The notes beneath the pieces were generated by a model, which saw only the letters and a program-made list of their open reading frames with translations, was not told where the DNA came from and did no database searches. The translations under genes were made by a program, and so were the position numbers. This document shows positions 17,268 to 29,759 of a stretch of 64,000 bases of DNA, piece after piece (positions within the stretch are counted from its first letter, which is position 1; the number at the start of each line of letters is the position of its first letter). Source of the stretch: Azospirillum brasilense (GTDB lineage Bacteria > Pseudomonadota > Alphaproteobacteria > Azospirillales > Azospirillaceae); the NCBI RefSeq assembly GCF_005222205.1, contig NZ_CP032348.1, positions 640,116-704,115 on the forward strand, written 5' to 3'.

Positions 17268-18314
17268 ATGCCCGTCAGTGACGCCGATATGGTCCGCGCC
17301 TGGACCCATGTTCTGACCCTGTCGAAGCTGAAGCCGCAGGAGGTGGTCACCGTCCTGACCAGCGACGGCACCCATCCGCAGACCCTGCGCACCGCCCTGA
17401 TCGCCGCCTCGAACCTGGGCGCGCGGGTCAACCGGCTGGACCTGCCGCCGGTGAACGCGGAGCACGCCCACAGCCGCGACAGCCTCGCCTATCTCGGCAC
17501 CACCCCGCTGACCGGAAACCGCGCCGCCATGGCCGCGCTGAAGGAAAGCGATCTGGTGCTGGACCTGATGACGCTGCTCTTCTCGCCGGAGCAGATGGAG
17601 ATCCTGGAGAGCGGCACGAAAATTCTCCTCGCCGTCGAGCCGCCGGAGGTGCTGGTCCGCCTGCTGCCCAGCCTGGAGGACAAGGCGACCGTCGGCGAGG
17701 CGACGGCGCTGCTGAAGGCGGCGAAGGAGATGCACGTCACCTCACGGGCCGGCACCGACCTGCGCCTGCCCATCGGCGAGTTCCCGACGGTGCAGGAATA
17801 CGGCTTCGTCGACGAGCCCGGGCGCTGGGACCATTGGCCGAGCGGCTTCGGCTTCACCTTCCCCAACGAGGGACAGGCGAGCGGGCGGATCGTCCTCGAC
17901 AAGGGTGACATCCTGCTGCCGATGAAGTCCTACCTGACCTCGCAGATCGAGATGACGGTGGAGAAGGGCTACGTCACCGCCATCACCGGCGGTTTGGACG
18001 CCGACCTGCTGAACGACTACATGGACGCCTTCGCCGACCCGGAGGCCTACGCCATCTCCCACATCGGCTGGGGCACGCAGAAGCGGGCGCGCTGGTCGAC
18101 GCTCGGCCTCTACGACCGGGAGCAGACGCTGGGCATGGACGCGCGGGCCTTCGCCGGGAACTTCCTGTTCTCGCTCGGTCCCAACAACGAGGCGGGCGGG
18201 TCGCGCACCACCGCCTGCCACATCGACATCCCCATGCGGAACTGCACCGTCAGCCTGGACGGGCGCGCGGTCGTCCGCGAGGGCAAGCTGCTGGCCGGAA
18301 AGGAACTGGCATGA
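17268..18314 (+). CDS. nicX: 2,5-dihydroxypyridine 5,6-dioxygenase (NicX)
   Basis: Fe(II)-dependent extradiol-type ring-cleaving enzyme, 348 aa, that opens 2,5-dihydroxypyridine to N-formylmaleamate. The start MPVSDADMVRAWTHVLTLSK closely resembles the P. putida protein as I recall it, and the iron ligands H265 (ISHIGWG), H318 and D320 (ACHIDIP) fall at the same residue numbers. The segment DEPGRWDHWPSGF is also typical. This small family is nearly diagnostic for nicotinate or related pyridine catabolism, which makes it the anchor of the cluster. The stop overlaps the nicF start by four bases (ATGA). Confidence 0.95.
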   Translation: MPVSDADMVRAWTHVLTLSKLKPQEVVTVLTSDGTHPQTLRTALIAASNLGARVNRLDLPPVNAEHAHSRDSLAYLGTTPLTGNRAAMAALKESDLVLDLMTLLFSPEQMEILESGTKILLAVEPPEVLVRLLPSLEDKATVGEATALLKAAKEMHVTSRAGTDLRLPIGEFPTVQEYGFVDEPGRWDHWPSGFGFTFPNEGQASGRIVLDKGDILLPMKSYLTSQIEMTVEKGYVTAITGGLDADLLNDYMDAFADPEAYAISHIGWGTQKRARWSTLGLYDREQTLGMDARAFAGNFLFSLGPNNEAGGSRTTACHIDIPMRNCTVSLDGRAVVREGKLLAGKELA

Positions 18315-18925
18315 GTGTTTCGGAACAGGCCGTCTACGAGCGGCAGGGCTTCGGCCGGTCGCTGGGCATCCAGGGCCAGATCGGGCTGCTGATCGTCGAT
18401 TTCGTCAACGGCTTCGCCGACCCGGCGGTGTTCGGCGGCGGCAACATCGCGCCGGCCATCGCCCGCACGGCGCAGGTGTTGGCGAAGGCCCGGCAGCGCG
18501 GCTGGTTCGTCGCCCACAGCCGGATCGTCTACGCCGACGACGGGTCGGACGGGAACGTCTTCTCCATCAAGGTGCCGGGCATGCAAACCCTGACCGAGCA
18601 CGCCGCCATCAGCGCCATCGTGCCGGAGCTGACCCCGGTGCCGGGGGAGCTGGTGGTGCGCAAGACGGTTCCCTCGGCCTTTTTCGGGACCGGGCTGGCG
18701 CCGTGGTTGACACAGCGCGGCGTCGAGACTCTTTTGATCGCCGGAGCGACGACGAGCGGCTGCGTGCGGGCCAGCGTGGTGGACGCCATGTGCCACGGCT
18801 TCCGCCCGGTCGTCATGGCCGATTGCGTGGGCGACCGCGCCCTGGCGCCGCACGAGGCCAACCTGTTCGACATCGGCCAGAAATACGGTGACGTGGTTCC
18901 GGCGGAGCGCGTTCTCGCCTTGTGA
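18311..18925 (+). CDS. nicF: Maleamate amidohydrolase (NicF), isochorismatase family
   Basis: Cysteine hydrolase of the isochorismatase fold, 204 aa, releasing ammonia from maleamate to give maleate for NicE. The triad is D30 (LIVDFVNGF), K118 (VRKTVPSAF) and C151 (ATTSGCVRAS). The final segment ANLFDIGQKYGDVV is typical of this family's oligomer contact. Translationally coupled to nicX. It completes the lower pathway: NicC, NicX, NicD, NicF, NicE all present in one run. Confidence 0.93.
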   Translation: MSVSEQAVYERQGFGRSLGIQGQIGLLIVDFVNGFADPAVFGGGNIAPAIARTAQVLAKARQRGWFVAHSRIVYADDGSDGNVFSIKVPGMQTLTEHAAISAIVPELTPVPGELVVRKTVPSAFFGTGLAPWLTQRGVETLLIAGATTSGCVRASVVDAMCHGFRPVVMADCVGDRALAPHEANLFDIGQKYGDVVPAERVLAL

Positions 18926-19004
18926 GACGCGGCCGGGGTTGAAAGGAGGATCGCGCGTTGCACCATGTTAGACTTTCCATCCGAAGAGTGCCGCCGGGAG
19001 TGAG

Positions 19005-19781
19005 ATGAGCCGACCGATGAGCAAAGTCCAGGACAGCGCGCCCGTCGCCGACACCGTGCCGGAAAGCGGCGCCGCGCGGGGCCGCCCCCCGCGCAGCCGC
19101 CGCGCCGGCCCGGGCCGTCCGGAGGGCACCAGCAACGTGCGCGACCAGATCCTGGACGCGGCGGAGCTGGAGTTCGCCAACCTCGGCTACGCCGGCACCA
19201 GCCTGCGCAACGTCGCCGACCGGGCCGAGGTGACCCAGGCCCTCATCAGCTATTACTTCGGGTCGAAGCACGGGCTGTTCGAGGAGGTCTTCCTGCGCCG
19301 CGGCCGGAAGATCGCCGACGAGCGCATGGAGCGGCTGGAGGCGCTGCGCCGCGGGCCCACGCCGCCGCCGGTGCGCGACATCGTTTACGCCTTCCTGATG
19401 CCGGCGCTCGCCATGCGCGAGACGGAGGGGGGCCGCACCTTCATGCGGCTCCAGGCCCGGCTGCACACCGAGCCGCCGGAGATTTCCTACAAGCTGCGCA
19501 ACGAGGCCTACGACGCCTCGACGCGCATCTTCGCCGCCGCGCTGAAGGAGGCGTTGCCGCATCTGTCGGAGCGGGACGTCTACTGGCGGATGACGCTGAT
19601 GATCGGCGCCTATCTCTACGCCTTCTCCGACACCCACCGGCTGGAGGAGCTGGCGCCGGGCATCTGCAATCCCGGCGACCCGGACGAGATCATCACGGAG
19701 ATCAGCAGCTTCGTCAGCGCCGGCATGCTGGCCCCGGTGCCGGAACCGGCGCGGGCGCCGGGGAAGAGTAAGCGGGGGTAG
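19005..19781 (+). CDS. TetR/AcrR-family transcriptional regulator
   Basis: DNA-binding repressor-type protein, 258 aa. The helix-turn-helix is at about residues 45-90: RDQILDAAELEFANLGYAGT followed by SLRNVADRAEVTQALISYYF. A long basic, proline-rich N-terminal tail (RGRPPRSRRAGPGRPEG) precedes it. The ligand-binding part is longer than in average TetR proteins and resembles the CerR/AefR-type C-terminal domain. It lies 79 bp after nicF in the same direction and is the only regulator next to the pathway, so it likely responds to a pyridine intermediate, like NicS of Pseudomonas (also TetR). Target sites could be the ATTAA-type repeats at 8.76, 9.30 and 14.26 kb. Confidence 0.88.
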   Translation: MSRPMSKVQDSAPVADTVPESGAARGRPPRSRRAGPGRPEGTSNVRDQILDAAELEFANLGYAGTSLRNVADRAEVTQALISYYFGSKHGLFEEVFLRRGRKIADERMERLEALRRGPTPPPVRDIVYAFLMPALAMRETEGGRTFMRLQARLHTEPPEISYKLRNEAYDASTRIFAAALKEALPHLSERDVYWRMTLMIGAYLYAFSDTHRLEELAPGICNPGDPDEIITEISSFVSAGMLAPVPEPARAPGKSKRG

Positions 19782-19795
19782 GTTTTTTGGAAAGT
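19743..19795 (+). terminator. Weak candidate terminator at the TetR gene end
   Basis: CCGGCGCGGGCGCCGG at 19743-19758 is a perfect stem with a GG loop inside the last codons of the TetR gene. A run of six T follows at 19785-19790. The distance of about 26 bases between stem and T run is too long for a classical intrinsic terminator, so the call is weak. Confidence 0.3.
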
Positions 19796-19806
19796 GGCTG
19801 CGGTGC

Positions 19807-19889
19807 GCCCCCACCCAAACCCTCCCCCGCTTTGCAGGGGAGGGCTTTTTCTCCTCCCCCTGCGGAGCGGGGGGAGGCCGGGAGGGGGG
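19807..19889. repeat. GC-rich palindromic repeat between convergent genes
   Basis: CCCCCACCCAAACCCTCCCC faces GGGGGGAGGCCGGGAGGGGGG, with inner GCTTTGCAGGGGAGG and CCTCCCCCTGCGGAGC. It lies between the convergent TetR and LacI genes and can form a hairpin on both strands, so it may serve as a two-way terminator. Confidence 0.78.
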
Positions 19890-19911
19890 CACCGCCGCAA
19901 CCACTCCTCCC

Positions 19912-20940
19912 TCACCCCACCCCACCCGTCGACCCCCGCGCCACGCAGGTCCCCGACAGCACCACCTTGCGCGTCGCCCGCTCCGGATCGTCGAGCCGTT
20001 CGAACAGCAGAGTCATCGCCGCCCGCCCGATCTCGTGGACCGGCTGTTCGATCACCGTCAGGCCGGGGCCGACCAGCTCCGTCCAGGGCTCGTTGTCGAA
20101 GCCGGCCACCGCCAGATCGCCGGGAATCGTCAGCCCCAGCGTCCGCGTCGCCTTCACCACCCCCATCAGCAGCAGGCTGTTGCTGACCATCACCGCGTCC
20201 GGCATGGCGCCGGAGCGCCGGGCCTCCGCCAGCCAGCGGGCGATCTCCGCCTCCGCCGCCTCCGCCGTCGGCGGGACGAAGCGCGCCTCCGCGTGCAGAC
20301 CGTGGGCGGCCAGCGCCGCCTGATAGCCGGCGTGGCGCTCCACCGCCGTGGTGCTGGTGTTGCCGAACAGGCCGGCGATGCGGCGGTAGCCCTGGCCATG
20401 CAGGTGATCGACCAGAAGGGCGGCGGCCTGCGGGTTGTCCAGCACCACCGAATCGAATCGCCCGGCCGGCGCGCTGCGGTCGATCAGCACGACGGGAAAA
20501 TCGAGGTCGGTCCGGTCGAGCTGGGCCAGCGTCGCGCGGGTCGGCGCGAAGATCAGGCCGGTCACCCGCTCCTCCTGCATCAGCCGCAGGTACATGGCCT
20601 CCCGCTCCGGGTTCTCGTCGGTGTTGCACAGGATCACCCGCATGCCGGCCTGGAAGGCGGCGTCCTCCACCGCGCGGCTGACCGCGGTGAAGAAGGGGTT
20701 GCGGATGTCCGAGACGATCAGCCCAACGGTCTGGGAATGCTGCGAGCGCAGCCGCCGCGCCGACAGGTTCGGGCGGTAGCCGGTGGCCCGCACCGCGTCC
20801 TCCACCCGCGCGCGCAGCGCGTCGCTGACCGGGCCGTTGCTGAGCACCCGCGACACCGTGGCGACCGAGACGCCGGCCTCGCGGGCGACGTCCTTGATTC
20901 CGACCGCCTTGATTCCGATGGCTTTGACGTTGTCGCTCAT
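19912..20940 (-). CDS. LacI-family transcriptional regulator of the fructose PTS operon
   Basis: LacI/GalR-type regulator, 342 aa from the ATG at 20940. The helix-turn-helix and hinge lie at about residues 12-60: VGIKDVAREAGVSVATVSRV then LSNGPVSDALRARVEDAVRA and TGYRPN. The sugar-binding core starts VGLIVSDIRNPFFTAVSRAV. An upstream ATG at 20991 would add METISKTVSRRIGGRII, but that DNA is the candidate operator, so I prefer the shorter form. The gene is divergent from fruBKA and its own product probably binds the TTGAAAYCGTTTYCA-type sites between them, with fructose 1-phosphate the expected effector (family knowledge). Confidence 0.87.
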   Translation of the reverse strand: MSDNVKAIGIKAVGIKDVAREAGVSVATVSRVLSNGPVSDALRARVEDAVRATGYRPNLSARRLRSQHSQTVGLIVSDIRNPFFTAVSRAVEDAAFQAGMRVILCNTDENPEREAMYLRLMQEERVTGLIFAPTRATLAQLDRTDLDFPVVLIDRSAPAGRFDSVVLDNPQAAALLVDHLHGQGYRRIAGLFGNTSTTAVERHAGYQAALAAHGLHAEARFVPPTAEAAEAEIARWLAEARRSGAMPDAVMVSNSLLLMGVVKATRTLGLTIPGDLAVAGFDNEPWTELVGPGLTVIEQPVHEIGRAAMTLLFERLDDPERATRKVVLSGTCVARGSTGGVG

Positions 20941-20963
20941 GATGATCCGGCCACCGATCCGTC

Positions 20964-20990
20964 TTGAAACCGTTTTTGAAATCGTTTCCA
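20964..20990. promoter_or_regulatory. Tandem LacI-type operator sites
   Basis: TTGAAACCGTTTTT (20964-20977) and TTGAAATCGTTTCCA (20976-20990) are adjacent copies of the GAAA-CG-TTTC pattern bound by LacI/FruR-type proteins. They overlap the possible start of the regulator's own message, so autoregulation is likely. Confidence 0.6.
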
Positions 20991-21064
20991 TCCCTTAGGG
21001 CCATTTCACCGCCCCATACGGTCCAGTCTGCCCGAAGGAGTCGGCGGATTCAATGCAAACTCCG

Positions 21065-21095
21065 TTGACAGACCCTGATGTAATCGTTTTCAATA
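21065..21095 (+). promoter_or_regulatory. fruBKA promoter with overlapping operator
   Basis: TTGACA at 21065-21070 is a good -35 box; the -10 region falls about 17-18 bases on, at 21088-21094 (TTTCAAT). The sequence at 21079-21095, TATTGAAAACGATTACA on the minus strand, is a LacI-type operator that covers this -10 region. Binding would block transcription of fruB. Confidence 0.6.
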
Positions 21096-21161
21096 ACAGC
21101 GCTGCAAGGACGACACCCAAGACCGCCCGGCGCCAAACCGAACGGAGGAGACGGACCCGCC

Positions 21162-23695
<2,534 letters not shown>

Positions 23696-23699
<4 letters not shown>

Positions 23700-24658
23700 G
23701 TACGCTCGAAGAGAACATCCGGCCCGTTGTCACCGTCACGCTGAACCCGGCCATCGACCAGACCATCACGGTCGAGGCGCTGCGCCCCGGCCACGTGCAC
23801 CGGGCCAGCGCCGTGCGGCGCAACGCCGGCGGCAAGGGCGTGAACGTGGCGAGCTGCCTCGCCGACTGGGGAACGCCCGTCGTCGCCACCGGCCTGCTGG
23901 GCAGCGGCAACGCCGCCGCCTTCGAGGCGCTGTTCGCCGCCAAGGGCATCGCCGACCGCTTCGTCCGGCTGCCCGGCGAGACGCGCGTCAATGTGAAGAT
24001 CGCCGACCTTGCCGCCGCCGACACCACCGACCTCAACCTGCCCGGCCTGACCGCCGACGCCGACGCGCTCGACCGCGTGCGCCGCACCCTGCGCGAGCTG
24101 GTCCTGCCCGGCACGCCGGTCCTGCTGGCGGGAAGCCTGCCGGACGGGCTGCCGGCGGACAGCTACGCGACGCTGACGGCGGACCTGCGCGCCCAGGGCG
24201 CCCGCGTCGTGCTGGACAGCAGCGGCCCGCCGCTGGCGGCGGCGCTGGCCGCCCCGGACCTGCCCTTCTGCATCAAGCCCAACCGGCACGAGCTGGAAGC
24301 CTGGGCCGGATCGTCCCTGCCCGCCACCGCCGACCTGCTGGAGGCGGCGCGCGGCCTGCACCGCAGCGGCGTGGCGGTCGTGGTGGTCTCGCTGGGGGCG
24401 GACGGGGCGCTGTTCGTGGCCGATGGCCCGGCGCTGCACGCCCGGCTGCCGGCGGTCACCGCGCTGAGCACGGTGGGGGCCGGCGACGCCATGGTGGCGG
24501 GGCTGATCGCCGCCTTCGGCGCGGAGCTGCCGCTGGAGGGCGTCGCCCGCCTGTCCGTGGCCTTCGCCACGGCGAAGCTCGGCTGCTTCGGACCCAACCT
24601 GCCGGGGGCGGACGCGGTCCGCGCGCTGGCCGGACAGGTCGAACTCTCAACGCTTTAA
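23696..24658 (+). CDS. fruK: 1-phosphofructokinase
   Basis: PfkB-family sugar kinase, 320 aa, that phosphorylates fructose 1-phosphate to fructose 1,6-bisphosphate. The N-terminal VTVTLNPAIDQTITVEAL is the classic FruK/LacC opening. RRNAGGKGVNVASCLADWG is PfkB signature 1, and LSTVGAGDAMVAGLIAAF near the C-terminus holds the catalytic Asp (GAGD) of signature 2. The ATG overlaps the fruB stop, and its stop overlaps an alternative fruA ATG. A frame extending upstream to 23651 overlaps fruB and is not used. Confidence 0.96.
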
Positions 24659-24693
24659 TGAACGGGGAGCGGGTGACCGCTCGGGAGGAAACC

Positions 24694-26427
<1,734 letters not shown>

Positions 26428-26452
26428 CAGCGCTGCGAAAGCGTCACTGAGA

Positions 26453-26466
26453 TGAAAACGTTTACA
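26453..26466. promoter_or_regulatory. LacI-type operator downstream of fruA
   Basis: TGAAAACGTTTACA closely matches the operator in front of fruB (TGAAAACGATTACA on its minus strand). It lies 25 bp after the fruA stop and directly ahead of a structured, terminator-ended stretch. It may control a separate short transcript. Confidence 0.55.
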
Positions 26467-26479
26467 TAGCCCCTGGACA

Positions 26480-26588
26480 GAACGCCTCGTCGGCCCTATC
26501 TTTCTTTTGCTGCCTCGGCAGCACGCTCTATAGGGCGTTTCCTCCCTAGACTCAGGCCACGTGCGGTTCCCGTGCGTGGCTTTTTTTT
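26480..26588 (+). ncRNA. Putative small RNA downstream of fruA
   Basis: The intergenic stretch is not coding but highly structured. A nested hairpin has outer arms GCCCTAT (26493-26499) and ATAGGGC (26530-26536) and inner arms GCTGCC/GGCAGC (26509-26522). It is followed by the single-stranded stretch TTTCCTCCC, complementary to a Shine-Dalgarno sequence, and then by a strong intrinsic terminator. This layout of stem-loop, anti-Shine-Dalgarno linker and terminator is typical of trans-acting bacterial small RNAs. The 5' end is a guess. It could also be the fruBKA 3' UTR or its processed product. Confidence 0.45.
26556..26588 (+). terminator. Intrinsic (Rho-independent) terminator
   Basis: An 11-bp stem pairs GCCACGTGCGG (26556-26566) with CCGTGCGTGGC (26570-26580), including two G-U pairs, around a TTC loop. 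Eight T residues follow at once (26581-26588). It is the clearest intrinsic terminator of the window and ends either the fruBKA message or a separate small RNA. Confidence 0.85.
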
Positions 26589-26694
26589 GTCCGGCGCGTT
26601 TCGTTTGTTCGGCGTGCGGAACTGGTCCCAAATCTCTCCCTTGCCCGGATCGGGCGAACCTGAGAAGCCGGAGGCGAAAAGCACGAGGACCCGA

Positions 26695-27282
26695 ATGCCC
26701 CGCAACAGACCGATGATCCTTGCAGCGCTGGTGGCCACCGCGGCCCTGGCCGCCGGATGCACCGATGTGAAGGAAAGCCTTCCGTCCCGGACCGCCACCG
26801 AACAGCTCCTGATCTCCAGCGCTGCGGACAACGCCGCCAACCGCCTGAGGCTGGAGCTGCCGGCGGACAAGCGGGCCTTCCTCGACACCGGCAATTTCGA
26901 CGGCGCCGACGCCAAGTACGCCGCCAGCGCGATCAAGGAATCGCTGCTGCGCCAGGGCATCCGCCTCGTCACCGACCGGGCCGCCGCCGACACCATCATC
27001 GAGATCCGGCTGGGCGCCCTGTCGGTGAACCAGAGCAAGACGGTGCTGGGCATTCCCCCCATCACCCTCCCCGGCACGATCACCCTGCCGGAAGCGTCGG
27101 TCTACAGCTCCACCGAGAACCAGGCGGTCGCGAAATTTTCCGCCTTCGCCTACGACAACCGGAGCGGCGCCCTGGTCGCCTCGACGGAGCCGGCCTACGG
27201 CCTGTCGGGGGAGCAGAGCTACCGGGCGATGACGCTGTTCTCCTGGCGCACCTCGCCCCCCTACCCCGAAGACACCAACTGA
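26695..27282 (+). CDS. Hypothetical lipoprotein (DUF6655-like)
   Basis: Envelope protein of 195 aa. The signal sequence MPRNRPMILAALVATAALAA is followed by a lipobox LAAGC with the lipidated cysteine at C22. The next part, TATEQLLISSAADNAANRLR, and the pattern LGIPPITLPGTITLPEASVY resemble what I remember of the DUF6655 lipoproteins, whose function is unknown. No enzyme motif is visible. A GTG start 41 codons upstream would bury the signal peptide, so the ATG at 26695 is right. It stands alone between the fru terminator and the kinase gene. Confidence 0.78.
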   Translation: MPRNRPMILAALVATAALAAGCTDVKESLPSRTATEQLLISSAADNAANRLRLELPADKRAFLDTGNFDGADAKYAASAIKESLLRQGIRLVTDRAAADTIIEIRLGALSVNQSKTVLGIPPITLPGTITLPEASVYSSTENQAVAKFSAFAYDNRSGALVASTEPAYGLSGEQSYRAMTLFSWRTSPPYPEDTN

Positions 27283-27323
27283 CGCGGCATCCCCGCGCGA
27301 AATCCTTGCGTTCAACCAAAGCC

Positions 27324-29018
27324 ATGGCCGCATTCTCTGGCGCGGCTGGGGGTGGACGCGTAACATGCCGTGGCCCTGCGGGGCGGGGCACCAGGCGCAA
27401 AGGCGACGGCATCTTGGACGACCAAAGGGCGGAACGGGACGGCGACAGCGCCCGGCGATCGGAGCGGCTGCTGCTTGCCCAGAAGACCGCCCTGGAGCGG
27501 GCGATCGGCGGCGCCGGGCTGGACGAGGTGCTGGCCCTGCTGGTGCGGGCGGGCGCCGAGCAGCTCGGCGCGCGGGCGGCCATCTTTCTGGTGAACGAGG
27601 GCGGTCTCAGCCTGCGCTTCGGCGTGGCGGCGGGCCTGCCGGACGCCTACACACGGGCGGTGGACGGGTTTGAGATCGGCCCGGAAGCCCCCTCCTGCGG
27701 TCTGGCCGCCCACAGCGGGGAACGGGTGGTGGTCGAGAATGTCGCGCTGGACCCGCGCTGGGCGCCCTACCACGCGCTGACGCGGGAGCATGGCATTGCG
27801 GCCTGCTGGTCCACCCCGATCCGCGCGGTCAACGGGACGGTGCTGGGCGCCTTCACCATCTACCACGCCACCCCCTGCGCGCCCGGCCCCCTGGACCTGG
27901 AGTCGGTGGATCTGCTGACCCACACCGCCGCCCTGCTGATCGAACGGGACCGGACGGAGCGGGAGCGCCAGTCCAGCGAGGCGCTGCTGTCCTCCGTGCT
28001 GGAGCATCTGCCGGTCGGCGTCGCCGTCTACGACGCGCAGGGCCGCACCACCCGCAACAACCGGCTGATGCGAGACTACACCAACGGCTCCCTGCCGTCG
28101 GCCGACGACCGGGAGGCGTCGCGTTGGCGCGCCTTCCACCCCGACGGGCGGCCGGTCGATCGCAAGGATTTCTCGGGCGCGCGCGCGATGCGGGGCGAGA
28201 TCGTGGTGCCCGGCATGGACTTCCTGCACCGCGCCGCCGACGGGACGGAGCATTGGACACGCGTGTCGGCGGCCCCGCTGCGCGACGACGACGGGCGGAT
28301 CACCGGCGTGGTCGCCGTGGTCAGCGACATCGACGCGGAAAAGCGGGCGGCGCAGGACCTTGCCGCGGCCCTGGACGAGGCCCGGCGCAGCGAGCTGGTG
28401 GCCCACGAGATGAGCCACCGCATCATGAACAGTTTCCAGCTTCTGCACGGGCTGGTGTCGATGCAGACCGCCACGGTCACCGACCCGGCGGCGCGCAAGG
28501 CGGTGGAGCAGGCCTTCTCACGAATCCAGGCGATGGCGCTGGTGCAGCGCCGCCTGTTCGAGGCGACGCGCAACGACCTCGCCACGCTCGACGCGGCCGA
28601 CTATCTGCAACGGCTGGGGGAAAGCCTGACCGGCGCCTTCATCGACTCGGGCCGCTGCACCCTGGTCATCGACGCCGCGCACGGAATCCCGATGCCCGCC
28701 GCGCAGGCCTCGTCCATGGGGCTGATCGTGACGGAGCTGGTGCTGAACGCCCTGAAGCACGCTTTCCGCACCCAGGAGCAGGGAACGGTGACGGTGCGGT
28801 TCGAAGCCTGCGGCGACGACCGCCGGCTGACGGTGACCGACGACGGGGCCGGCCTGCCGGACGGCGCCGGCACGGTGAAGCCCGCCGGGTCGGGTCAGGG
28901 CATGGGCATGACGCTGGTGCACGGTCTGGTGCGCCAGCTCGGTGGAAAGCTGGAGATCGACCGCCCCAATCAGGGCGGCCGCCCCGGAACCCGCTTCGTT
29001 CTGACTTTTCCCGCCTGA
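27324..29018 (+). CDS. GAF-PAS sensor histidine kinase (HisKA_2 type)
   Basis: Soluble sensor kinase, up to 564 aa. Domains in order: GAF (about 60-208), PAS/PAC (about 222-338, ending GVVAVVSDIDAEKRA), dimerisation/phospho-acceptor helix with H365 in VAHEMSHRIMNSFQLLHGLV, then the ATPase with N box ELVLNALKHAF and G box DDGAGLPDGAG/GSGQGMGMTLV. The H-box style is that of HisKA_2/HWE kinases, common in alphaproteobacteria. No membrane segment, so it senses a cytoplasmic signal. The start is uncertain: ATG 27324 lacks a ribosome binding site, and a TTG at 27414 preceded by AAAGGCG is a good alternative. The convergent response regulator next door is the likely partner. Confidence 0.85.
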   Translation: MAAFSGAAGGGRVTCRGPAGRGTRRKGDGILDDQRAERDGDSARRSERLLLAQKTALERAIGGAGLDEVLALLVRAGAEQLGARAAIFLVNEGGLSLRFGVAAGLPDAYTRAVDGFEIGPEAPSCGLAAHSGERVVVENVALDPRWAPYHALTREHGIAACWSTPIRAVNGTVLGAFTIYHATPCAPGPLDLESVDLLTHTAALLIERDRTERERQSSEALLSSVLEHLPVGVAVYDAQGRTTRNNRLMRDYTNGSLPSADDREASRWRAFHPDGRPVDRKDFSGARAMRGEIVVPGMDFLHRAADGTEHWTRVSAAPLRDDDGRITGVVAVVSDIDAEKRAAQDLAAALDEARRSELVAHEMSHRIMNSFQLLHGLVSMQTATVTDPAARKAVEQAFSRIQAMALVQRRLFEATRNDLATLDAADYLQRLGESLTGAFIDSGRCTLVIDAAHGIPMPAAQASSMGLIVTELVLNALKHAFRTQEQGTVTVRFEACGDDRRLTVTDDGAGLPDGAGTVKPAGSGQGMGMTLVHGLVRQLGGKLEIDRPNQGGRPGTRFVLTFPA

Positions 29019-29078
29019 CCGTTCCAACGGCCGGGCGTCGAAGCCACCGGGTCCCGGGATGGCGCGGCGTTCTGATTT

Positions 29079-29759
29079 TTAGGCGACGGCTTCCATCGGC
29101 TTTTCCACCTTGCCGCCGAACCCGTTCTCCAGCGCCCAGATCGCCGCCTGGGTGCGGTTGGAGGCGTTGATCTTGCGCAGCAGGCTCTTCAGGTGAACCT
29201 TCACCGTCGCTTCGGTGATGTTCAGATGATTGGCAATCATCTTGTTGCTGTCACCCTGCAGCAGACGCTCCAGGATTTGCGTCTCGCGCTGCGACAGGCC
29301 CTTGGCCGCGGTCGGGCCGTTGGCGCTGGTGTTGGCGCCGGCCTTGCCGGTGATGAGGAGGGCGGCGAGGTGGGTCGGGAAGACCTTTTCGCCGATCATC
29401 ACCAGACGCAGCGACTGCGCCAGCGCGGCCGGGGAAATGTCCTTCATCAGGAAAGCGTCGGCGCCGGCCTGGATGGCGTTGGCCATTTCCTGGGCGTCGA
29501 GGTGGCTGGCCAGAAGGACGAGCCGCGCGTTCGGATACTGCTCCCGCAGGACGGTGACGGCCTGGACCGTGCCGTTGGCGGAAGCCGGATCCATCATGAT
29601 GAGCTCGGGCGTGTCGCCCTCCATCATGCCCGGCGGCGGTACGTCGCTGAAACTGGCGGCCTCTTTCGTGATGCGGAACTCCCCTTCCGAGAAGAGGGCC
29701 TTCATGCCTTCGCGGAAAAGTTTGTTGGCGTCGATCAGAAAGATGGAGACCGATTGCAT
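29079..29759 (-). CDS. LuxR/NarL-family response regulator
   Basis: Two-component response regulator, 226 aa. The receiver domain (about 1-125) starts SVSIFLIDANKLFREGMKAL and has the likely phospho-acceptor D57 in LIMMDPAS, the conserved Lys in FLMKDISP. The C-terminal LuxR-type helix-turn-helix (about 160-226) reads LSQRETQILERLLQGDSNKM then IANHLNITEATVKVHLKSLL. The first acidic pair is reduced to ID-AN, so metal binding and phosphorylation may be weak. It converges with the histidine kinase gene across a 60-bp gap. Targets unknown. Confidence 0.9.
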   Translation of the reverse strand: MQSVSIFLIDANKLFREGMKALFSEGEFRITKEAASFSDVPPPGMMEGDTPELIMMDPASANGTVQAVTVLREQYPNARLVLLASHLDAQEMANAIQAGADAFLMKDISPAALAQSLRLVMIGEKVFPTHLAALLITGKAGANTSANGPTAAKGLSQRETQILERLLQGDSNKMIANHLNITEATVKVHLKSLLRKINASNRTQAAIWALENGFGGKVEKPMEAVA

